This document shows positions 1 through 5,964 of a stretch of 9,039 nucleotides of DNA, piece by piece; positions within the stretch are counted from its first letter, which is position 1, and each line of letters opens with the position of its first letter. The position numbers were made by a program, and so were the translations under genes. This DNA is from Desulfobulbaceae bacterium (GTDB lineage Bacteria; Desulfobacterota; Desulfobulbia; Desulfobulbales; Desulfocapsaceae): assembly GCA_003509305.1 (NCBI GenBank), contig DOMU01000003.1, positions 12,119-21,157 of the forward strand, written 5' to 3'. The notes below the pieces were generated by a model that saw only the letters and a list, made by a program, of their open reading frames with translations, searched no databases and was not told the origin of the DNA.

Positions 1-487
1 GTGTGGTGAGGAATCTTTTTTTCACCAACTCCTGGGCGGCGTTGTGATCCTCGGTGATCTGCCGAAGATTTCTGTCTTTCGGCAACAGATAGCCACGGCA
101 GTCGCCGAGATTGGCGAACAAGGCCCAGCCGCCTATCAACCAGACACAGACCAGCGCCGCCCCGTAGCGGATTTCAAACCTGTTCAGCGAACGGTGCATC
201 CCGTCGCTGACATCCTGCACTATCTTTTGCAGCAGTTTCCCGCCATCACCGGGCAAAAGCCGTGACGCCGCCGCGGCTTCCTCTTCGACACGCTCGATAA
301 GCATCGAGACCGCTGTCCACGCCGCCTGTTCGCCGCCCGACAACCCGCCCATGCCGTCAACGACGACGAAAAAACCGAGATCAGGACGGCAAACGAATAG
401 GTCCTGATTGCTTTTCCGGACGAGACCAATATCTGCGCCGCCGCCGTATGCGAACGGGAAGTGAAAAAGCTCGGAATGATGGCTCAT
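1..487 (-). CDS. PP2C-type Ser/Thr protein phosphatase, partial (C-terminus beyond window)
   Basis: The first 162 residues of a metal-dependent PP2C phosphatase are visible; the reading frame runs off the left edge without a stop. Bacterial PP2Cs (Stp/PppA type) are about 230-250 aa, so roughly the last third is missing. Family motifs occur in order: GLVRKSNQD (residues 21-29), the metal-binding segment VVVDGMGG with GGE (41-53; D44 is the expected metal ligand), and LFANLGDCRGYL followed by ITEDH (123-148), matching the usual GDSRxY...LTxDHS pattern. The last motifs, including the distal metal-binding Asp residues, lie outside the window. The ATG at 487 is 4 bases after the stop of the preceding small gene and has no clear Shine-Dalgarno sequence, which suggests translational coupling. 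In family terms it should remove phosphate from Ser/Thr. From context, its likely substrates are the two kinases upstream or their targets (inference). The family call is secure; the substrate is not known. Confidence 0.9.
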   Translation of the reverse strand, partial: MSHHSELFHFPFAYGGGADIGLVRKSNQDLFVCRPDLGFFVVVDGMGGLSGGEQAAWTAVSMLIERVEEEAAAASRLLPGDGGKLLQKIVQDVSDGMHRSLNRFEIRYGAALVCVWLIGGWALFANLGDCRGYLLPKDRNLRQITEDHNAAQELVKKRFLTT

Positions 488-491
488 AGTA

Positions 492-826
492 TTATGAAAG
501 GTCTAATTTGAAAACATGAATACCCAAATCCGAGTTGACCGCATATTGGTCTTCACCGACACGGACCGCCGTCGAGCAGGTTGTGCCATTGAAATCGAGC
601 ATGAATTCATCGTATCGCTCTCGACTACCATCCGATACTTGCCAGAAATAACTATTATTCTGGAGCAGAAGCCGGGATTTTGAAAAATCAACACTGGCAA
701 ATGTTCCGAAATAGCCGTCAAGACGGGCCATCCAGATGATAGCGCCCACCTCGAGTAACGCGCTGACCGCCATGCCAAACGAGCCGTGATTTTCAACTTA
801 GCGGATTTATTCCTTTTCCCGTTCAT
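492..826 (-). pseudogene. Small unknown gene, apparently frameshifted near its start
   Basis: A strong SD (AAGGAGG) precedes an ATG at 826, but the frame opened there (MNGKRNKSAKLKITARL...) becomes rich in Ser and Arg and looks like an out-of-frame shadow until its stop at 503. A second frame runs from about 797 to the stop at 492 and has natural protein composition (for example LDGYFGTFASVDFSKSR and FMLDFNGTTCSTAV). It is open only from just after a TAA at 798-800, and its first ATG (773) has no SD. The simplest reading is one gene of about 111 aa that has lost a base between about 797 and 775, by mutation or assembly error. The restored protein would contain ...VENHGSFGMAVSALLEV... followed by an alternating, beta-rich pattern. 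I do not recognise the family. It sits 4 bases before the PP2C gene and ends the same operon, so it may be a small accessory protein. Alternatively, only the 93-aa product from 773 is made. Confidence 0.5.
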
Positions 827-987
827 CGCCGTCTTGCCTCCTTCGTTCAGGTGAGAACCCCCGCAAGCCGGTATGGCTGGCTGTTGATGTCACAATACAC
901 CCGACGAGATGGAACGTTTTCAACAGAAGTTTCGCTGTAACCTGAAATGAGAGGACAACAAAAGAGGAAAAAAGATTACATCCGTTG
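827..987. other. Intergenic gap between kinase and small gene
   Basis: This is a 161-base stretch without a convincing coding frame. On the minus strand there is a weak sigma70-like pair: TTGAAA (five of six matches to TTGACA), then 18 bases, then TGTATT (four of six matches to TATAAT). It could be an internal promoter for the small gene and the PP2C. No T-run terminator hairpin follows the kinase stop, so read-through from the operon is equally possible. Confidence 0.35.
836..844 (-). promoter_or_regulatory. Strong ribosome binding site for the ATG at 826
   Basis: Read on the minus strand the site is GAAGGAGGC, containing the full AAGGAGG core, 10 bases before the ATG at 826. It is the best SD in the left half of the window. 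It supports the view that translation of the small gene starts at 826, although the downstream protein-like frame is a different one. Confidence 0.7.
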
Positions 988-3900
988 TCAGCGCATAGTC
1001 ATTCGCCGAGACAAGGCGCCCCACGCGCGTGTCAGCCAGTTGCCATTCCGCGCTCTTTGGGCACGCCGCAACTCGTCCAGTTGAGCGCGCACGCCTTCCG
1101 GGCGCAGCCAGCCGTAACCTCTGTTTTGCAAATCTGGGATAAGGATGCTGTTGAAATCCTCGTCCGTCCAGTTGGGATGGAGGCTCAGGAAGATATCGAG
1201 ATAGGGGCGGGCGCCTTCGTCCCAGTCGTGCCAGCCGGGGAACTCATATTCCCAGTTGAAATTCCAACGAACTAGTCTTCCTCCTGAGGAGACGGCAAAG
1301 CTGTCGTCTGATGAGAACCGTAACACATCTCCTATCCCGAAAAAATCAGAGAAGGTCCGGCTATATACTACATGTGCCGGTGCGCACCGATCATAGACCT
1401 TCAAGTGAATGCCAACGGTGCCAACGCCGTCTGTGCTTCCCGCCAGTATAAAAGCGCCGTCTGCCGTGCAACACGTGACCATTTCAGCTTCACTTTGTGT
1501 GTTTTCTGCGGAGAAGAAGCCTGGAGAGTAGGCATCTACGACAATGAATTTCCCGTCCGGCGCAAAACAAGGATTCCAACTCTCAGTCGCAGAATAATGG
1601 CCTATTTCCATTCCAGAGACGAAATCTGTCACACGAATAATTTGTTTATGGTTAGACTTGTCATACACATTAGCAGCAACAGTTTTTCCGTCTGGAGAGA
1701 AAACGATATATTTGGATGCTTCTATCACACCAGCGTTGGTTTCTCTCAGATTATCGGCGCTAAAAACACAGCCATCCGCAACCAAATACCGACCACTAGG
1801 GTGGAAAGTTATTGCTGGCCAACGATGGTTTACGCTTTTTACTAATTCGACGGATATTTCCTCATTATTTAGTAGGTTAAGAACAACCAGTCGCCCCTCA
1901 CGGCGAAAAGCCAGCTTGTCTCCTGCCGGGTTCAGTGCGAACGCGCCTCCAAACGTCTCAATCGTCCGCAACAAACGGCCTGTTTCGGCATCGAGAATCC
2001 TTAAATCACCTTTTTCCAGGTGACCGAATAATCCTGCCGTGGCGCCATAATTACGACAGGCATATATCCGTTTTCCATCGGGGGAGATTTCGAAATAAGA
2101 CGTTTTTCTGTCCACTCCATCCTCTCCGTCCTGAAATTTGGGGGACTGATAGAAGCCAAGCAACCGTAGTTTGCGGCAGTATTTTGTCGTCTGGCGGTAT
2201 AACTTTATCCAAACATCACGGCGGCGGAAAGCCGGCATCAGGCGGGCGCTTTGCAATATTTCCAGAGCTTCCCCTATCCTGTTATTTTGAAGGGACACCT
2301 CTGCCTCTTTCATTTTGGCACGGAATTCCTTTTCGTGGCGAAGGGCTAAGGAGGTTTGATGGAATCGGCAAAGCTGCCAGTTGCAGCACCATTGAAATGA
2401 GGGAAGCTCAAAAATCAGGTTGTTCCATTTTGCCTGACCATTGGCATAGGCGTCATGATAATAGCATGATGTTTTAATCAGGTTACGATCCATATAAAAA
2501 TCTGCGGCCTCAGTCATCTGTTCTCCATCGATCTTCGGCGGCACAAAAGAGCGGAGTATGCGCTGCGGCCCGGGATCAAACAGCCGCACGACCGAAGAGC
2601 CCCAACCGGAGAGTAGCAGCATGTTGCTATTGGGTATCTCAGCGTAAAGGTCAAAATTAGGGAAGATGGCATAAATTTTTTTCTGAATAGCCTTGGGGAG
2701 ATTTCCTGCTTGAAATATTTTCAAGTGTATTAAAGCACTAAAGTCGCTCCTGTCTTTATGGTCTTTATAGACCGACACGCTATACTCATATTCCATTTTT
2801 TCAACCGGTATTTCCATTTCCCCATACAGCGTTTGCGCCTGCGACAAGACTTCCTGGTAGGCGGTTTCGTCGTCAGATAATGTCTGTGCTTTTTTCAGAT
2901 AATCCCTGGCCTTTTGGGGGGCGCCGCGTTCCAGATGGATCATCCCCTGATGATACGAAGCCTTCTCACCGTCCGTTATTCTATCAAGAGCCTGAAGCGC
3001 CATCAAATCGTCAGCCCTGCCGTCCCGCCACAGAAAAAGAGCTTGATTAAACAGGCTTTCGGCATGTCCAGGATTGATATACAGGGCTTCTTCCCAACAC
3101 CTTTCCGCTTCTTCCGGTTCCCCCAAGTCGAGGTAACTCAGCGCCCGGTTATTCAGGCTGTCCGCCGAATCGGCGGCAGCTTTGGCTCGCTCACGTGGAT
3201 ATGGTACCGCCATAGCATCTTGATAAATGACAAGCAATCGGCTTTCAACCTCCGAGAAACCACTTGGTCGTTTCTCCGGCGCTTGGTTCAGGCAATCGCG
3301 CAGAATATCCTTAAGGGCGTCGGGCATGGCAAGACGCAAGTCGTTAGCCAGACAATTCTCAAGATCGATGCTCGCGGCGCTGCCCACCATCCAGGAGATA
3401 TCACCCATGAATAATTCCAGAACGACAATCGCGAAGCTGTAGATATCCATTTCTCTGGTCGCGGGCCGGCCCTGAAGCTGCTCAGGAGAACAGTATCGCC
3501 GTGTGCCAGATATTGTATGGCCCGTCGCGGTATCCGCTGGTGTAAATGAGGCTGATATGCCGAAATCGGCGATCTTGACATCGCCGCCCGCCCTCAGCAA
3601 AATATTGTCAGGTTTTATATCGCGGTGCAACACGCCGTTTGCGTGCGCGTAGTCAAGCCCGCGAGCCGTCTGGATGGCAATGTCCAGGATGCGTTCCAAT
3701 AAACGCTTCTGGCCCGCTTCATCCTTCGGCAAATCTTTATGTGTCCGCCTGATCCATTCCCGCAGATCGCCCCCGTCCATCGACTCCAGGAAAATAGAAG
3801 GCAGACCGTTAATGTCACGGACATAGTAGCAGGAGGCGATATGGGGGTGCAGGCCGAGATTGACCCAGATTTCCGCTTCTGAAATGAAGCGATTTTTATT

Positions 3901-4182
3901 TGTTTGACTCTGGAACGCATCGGCACGCGGCTGCTTGATCATCAGATCAACATCCCAGCCGGTATGGCGCACCCGGATAATCCGCCCCATCACCGATTCT
4001 ATGGGGGCCTCCAGGACTTTATAGGTGTCAAGAATCACATCACCGACATGAATCAGCGTGAACGGTAAAGGCTCAGGTGAGGATTCAGGCACTGGGGAAT
4101 CGGAATGAGAGAGGTTTTCATCGGCGACCGTTGGCGCCCGGTGAAGTTCCTCGTGGCCCGTCTTTTCTTCAGACTTGCCCAT
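988..4182 (-). CDS. Large Ser/Thr protein kinase with TPR and WD40-like beta-propeller domains
   Basis: A 1064-aa multidomain kinase that should phosphorylate Ser/Thr and bind partners through its repeats. Residues 1-45 are a low-complexity, acidic, Pro/Ser-rich leader. The kinase domain spans about 54-320: MIKQP carries the ATP-binding Lys (K83), HRDIKPDNILL is the catalytic loop (D188), DFG is at 206-208, and GTRRYCSPEQL is the activation segment end. The glycine loop is degenerate (ESVMGRIIRVRH, only one Gly). TPR-like helices follow at about 340-450 (for example LSYLDLGEPEEAERCWEEAL). A linker of about 200 residues leads to propeller blades at about 695-975, with repeated SPDGK, HPSGR and APDGK turns. 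The tail (WTDEDF...LQNRGYGWLRPEGV) resembles tails I recall in kinase-WD40 proteins. No signal peptide or membrane segment is evident, so it is probably cytoplasmic. I prefer the ATG at 4182: AAGGG lies 8 bases upstream, whereas a GTG at 4191 (three residues longer) would sit directly on that SD. It lies 95 bases after the small phosphatase gene, in the same operon. Confidence 0.92.
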   Translation of the reverse strand: MGKSEEKTGHEELHRAPTVADENLSHSDSPVPESSPEPLPFTLIHVGDVILDTYKVLEAPIESVMGRIIRVRHTGWDVDLMIKQPRADAFQSQTNKNRFISEAEIWVNLGLHPHIASCYYVRDINGLPSIFLESMDGGDLREWIRRTHKDLPKDEAGQKRLLERILDIAIQTARGLDYAHANGVLHRDIKPDNILLRAGGDVKIADFGISASFTPADTATGHTISGTRRYCSPEQLQGRPATREMDIYSFAIVVLELFMGDISWMVGSAASIDLENCLANDLRLAMPDALKDILRDCLNQAPEKRPSGFSEVESRLLVIYQDAMAVPYPRERAKAAADSADSLNNRALSYLDLGEPEEAERCWEEALYINPGHAESLFNQALFLWRDGRADDLMALQALDRITDGEKASYHQGMIHLERGAPQKARDYLKKAQTLSDDETAYQEVLSQAQTLYGEMEIPVEKMEYEYSVSVYKDHKDRSDFSALIHLKIFQAGNLPKAIQKKIYAIFPNFDLYAEIPNSNMLLLSGWGSSVVRLFDPGPQRILRSFVPPKIDGEQMTEAADFYMDRNLIKTSCYYHDAYANGQAKWNNLIFELPSFQWCCNWQLCRFHQTSLALRHEKEFRAKMKEAEVSLQNNRIGEALEILQSARLMPAFRRRDVWIKLYRQTTKYCRKLRLLGFYQSPKFQDGEDGVDRKTSYFEISPDGKRIYACRNYGATAGLFGHLEKGDLRILDAETGRLLRTIETFGGAFALNPAGDKLAFRREGRLVVLNLLNNEEISVELVKSVNHRWPAITFHPSGRYLVADGCVFSADNLRETNAGVIEASKYIVFSPDGKTVAANVYDKSNHKQIIRVTDFVSGMEIGHYSATESWNPCFAPDGKFIVVDAYSPGFFSAENTQSEAEMVTCCTADGAFILAGSTDGVGTVGIHLKVYDRCAPAHVVYSRTFSDFFGIGDVLRFSSDDSFAVSSGGRLVRWNFNWEYEFPGWHDWDEGARPYLDIFLSLHPNWTDEDFNSILIPDLQNRGYGWLRPEGVRAQLDELRRAQRARNGNWLTRAWGALSRRMTMR

Positions 4183-4190
4183 CTTGTTCA

Positions 4191-4195
4191 CCCTT
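4191..4195 (-). promoter_or_regulatory. Ribosome binding site deciding the start at 4182
   Basis: On the minus strand AAGGG lies 8 bases before the ATG at 4182, which is good spacing. The alternative GTG at 4191 shares its first base with this site, so it cannot use it. Confidence 0.6.
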
Positions 4196-4277
4196 TTTAA
4201 CCAGTCAACTTTTCGCCACCACCTTACCGGCCAGTGGCAGCCGTTTTGCTACCGATCAGAGCGACTTATCGCCCAGG

Positions 4278-4631
4278 TCAATATTCTTCCAGCCAGGCAT
4301 CCACTTTCTCCCTGATGATTCGCACCAACTTCTCATTCATGAAGCGATAACTATCCGGCACATCCAGATAATCAATCACTCGTTGCCCAATATGGGATGA
4401 GAATTCGATCTCGATTGTTTTCCGTTGCCACTTTTCCATGCACAGAATGATGTCGGCCCACTCGACAAGGGCGGCGGATATCCAGGTTGTGGCATGAGGG
4501 GAAACGCCCGCCGATTTCACGGCCAACTCCGGATGGCCGGAGTAAATGCGTTCAGCGGTCGGGCTGCGGTCCACATTGGCGGAGCAGACAAAAAGAATAT
4601 TAGTCACTGCCTTCTGTTCTTTCGTGGACAC
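4278..4631 (-). CDS. Small stand-alone LMW protein-tyrosine-phosphatase-like protein (COG4551 type)
   Basis: A 117-aa protein built like the predicted tyrosine phosphatases grouped as COG4551, a short branch of the low-molecular-weight PTP fold. The phosphate-binding CX5R loop is at the N-terminus: ILFVCSANVDRSPTAE, with nucleophile C16 and R22. LDVPDSYRF (89-97) supplies the DxxD-(Y) motif, with D93 as candidate general acid. SAGVSPHA and EWADIILCMEK match the usual structural segments. The known reaction is removal of phosphate from phosphotyrosine through a Cys-phosphate intermediate; the true substrate is unknown. I chose the GTG at 4631 because GGAGGTG sits 8 bases upstream. An ATG at 4646, five residues longer, has no SD. 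The start overlaps the end of the FHA-kinase gene by 32 bases, pointing to translational coupling. Odd point: Asp (D21) precedes the loop Arg, where classical LMW-PTPs have Cys. Catalytic competence looks plausible but unproven. Confidence 0.85.
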   Translation of the reverse strand: MSTKEQKAVTNILFVCSANVDRSPTAERIYSGHPELAVKSAGVSPHATTWISAALVEWADIILCMEKWQRKTIEIEFSSHIGQRVIDYLDVPDSYRFMNEKLVRIIREKVDAWLEEY

Positions 4632-5901
4632 GTTGCGCACCTCCATGGCGTCGGGAAAGCCGTTTGCTACACGCGGCCTCTATCCTTTCTTTCAGTTCCC
4701 TCGCGCTCTGGCAGCCGATTATGGGTTCTTCGACCAGCGCGGCGTCAATTACCTTGGCCAATCTGATAGGAATTTCAGAGTTTCGCTTGCGTATTGGAAT
4801 AGCCTTTTCGAGCAGCGCCAGTTTCCACTTCTCAGCATAGCTCAGATCCTTGGGCGGGCACCCGGTCAACATAAAGTAGAAGACAGCGGCGGCGGCCCAC
4901 ACATCCACCTCTGGTTTGGCTTTTCTGTAGTTTTTGATTTGGACAGCGGGCGTAAAATCCGGCGTTCCGGCAAAATCTCCCGTTCCGGTGGGAGTAATCA
5001 GGTTATCGGGCGCGGTACTGTCGGTCAGTTCAAACAGTTTCGACAGACCGAAATCTCCGATCTTTGCCGTCGGTTGGCCGGAGTCGTCCATAAGCAAAAT
5101 ATTGCCAGGCGTAATGTCACGGTGGACAAGACCGATCTTGATCCTGCCATCGTCGCGATACAGGCTGACGTGATGGGCATAATCAAGGGCGTCAAGTACC
5201 TGCAAAATAATATGCGTCGCCATTTCGATGGGAAGCGGGGAAGTGAAACGCTTCATAAGGTTGTATATATTGCCGCCACGGCAATATTCCTGGACGATGT
5301 GATAGGTTGCCTTATCCTCGCCAATTTTATATGCTTCCTGGCACACGATATGTGGATGAGTAAGCTGCTCCGCCAGACGCGCCCCGCGCACAAATCGCAG
5401 TTGGTCATTCCTATTTATTCTCCCGCGCACATCCACCATCTTGAGGGCAAAGTCGGCGCCGTCAGCCTCGCGGCGGACATGCCATACTTTGCCGGTGCCG
5501 CCCCGTCCGAGAAAGGCGACAGCTTTATAGCCGGCAATCTCAGGGATCGCTTCATCGGCAGGTATGGACAGGAGCAGCTCACATGCGCTGCCGATACCCA
5601 GACGATCGCCATCCCGCATCTCGATAAAGTTGTTATCCACCTCCATTTCCAGGTCGCGTCTGCCAACAAGAGCGCCGTTGATATAGGTGCCGTTTAAGCT
5701 GCCGAGGTCTCGTATCCTGATGCGTGGCGGGTCAATTTCGATATCCAGCTCGCAATGGTGCCGGGAAACCTTCATGTCCGGCAGCCTGACGATGCAGTCA
5801 TTCTGACGACCGATGATAATGGACTGGCGACGCTGGGCAAAGGAGAACTCCCTGCCAGGCTCACGGCCTCTGCTTATCTTCAATGTAATCGCTTCCCGCA
5901 T
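4600..5901 (-). CDS. FHA-domain Ser/Thr protein kinase
   Basis: A 433-aa fusion of a phosphothreonine-reading FHA domain and a kinase domain. FHA (about 8-112): IIIGRQNDC with G31-R32, SRHHC (46-50) and GSLNGTYING (67-76), the residues that form the phosphopeptide site. Kinase (about 121-410): glycine loop LGRGGTGKVW (131-140), ATP Lys K154 in FALK, catalytic loop HRDITPGNILL (260-270, D262), DFG at 283-285 and GTPDFTPAVQ (312-321). Two departures from consensus are visible: Thr replaces the Lys two residues after the catalytic Asp, and the Glu of the APE motif is replaced (PAV). Activity may therefore be altered. There is no membrane segment, so it is probably cytoplasmic. The ATG at 5901 is chosen for its AAAGGAG upstream; an in-frame start at 5943 adds 14 residues without SD. 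It is 63 bases after the phosphatase-HTH fusion and overlaps the next gene. FHA, kinase and PP2C together recall regulatory modules seen in type VI secretion and other bacterial phosphoswitches, but no such machinery is visible here. Confidence 0.92.
   Translation of the reverse strand: MREAITLKISRGREPGREFSFAQRRQSIIIGRQNDCIVRLPDMKVSRHHCELDIEIDPPRIRIRDLGSLNGTYINGALVGRRDLEMEVDNNFIEMRDGDRLGIGSACELLLSIPADEAIPEIAGYKAVAFLGRGGTGKVWHVRREADGADFALKMVDVRGRINRNDQLRFVRGARLAEQLTHPHIVCQEAYKIGEDKATYHIVQEYCRGGNIYNLMKRFTSPLPIEMATHIILQVLDALDYAHHVSLYRDDGRIKIGLVHRDITPGNILLMDDSGQPTAKIGDFGLSKLFELTDSTAPDNLITPTGTGDFAGTPDFTPAVQIKNYRKAKPEVDVWAAAAVFYFMLTGCPPKDLSYAEKWKLALLEKAIPIRKRNSEIPIRLAKVIDAALVEEPIIGCQSARELKERIEAACSKRLSRRHGGAQRVHERTEGSD
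4638..4644 (-). promoter_or_regulatory. Ribosome binding site deciding the GTG start at 4631
   Basis: On the minus strand the site reads GGAGGTG, a seven-base match to the 16S anti-SD, 8 bases before the GTG at 4631. It lies inside the coding sequence of the FHA-kinase. The upstream ATG at 4646 overlaps the region and has no SD of its own. Confidence 0.65.
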
Positions 5902-5910
5902 GAGATATGC

Positions 5911-5918
5911 TCTCCTTT
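5911..5918 (-). promoter_or_regulatory. Ribosome binding site for the FHA-kinase start at 5901
   Basis: On the minus strand the site reads AAAGGAGA, with the GGAG core 10 bases before the ATG at 5901. It selects this start over the in-frame upstream ATG at 5943. Confidence 0.7.
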
Positions 5919-5964
5919 TATGGCTATACTTTTGAGTGAGCAACCGATCCTGAAAGAATGACCA

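Noticed and set aside
846..946. 7-base inverted repeat TTCAGGT (846-852) and ACCTGAA (940-946)
   Set aside because: The arms are short, 87 bases apart and do not extend, so they are probably chance.
1372..2477. Three overlapping plus-strand open frames opposite the propeller region of the large kinase
   Set aside because: They are antisense to repeated SPDGK-type propeller turns and have no protein-like motifs.
4546..5697. Long plus-strand open frame (383 codons) opposite the FHA-kinase gene
   Set aside because: It lies almost wholly antisense to a gene with clear FHA and kinase motifs, has no recognisable domain and has shadow-like composition.
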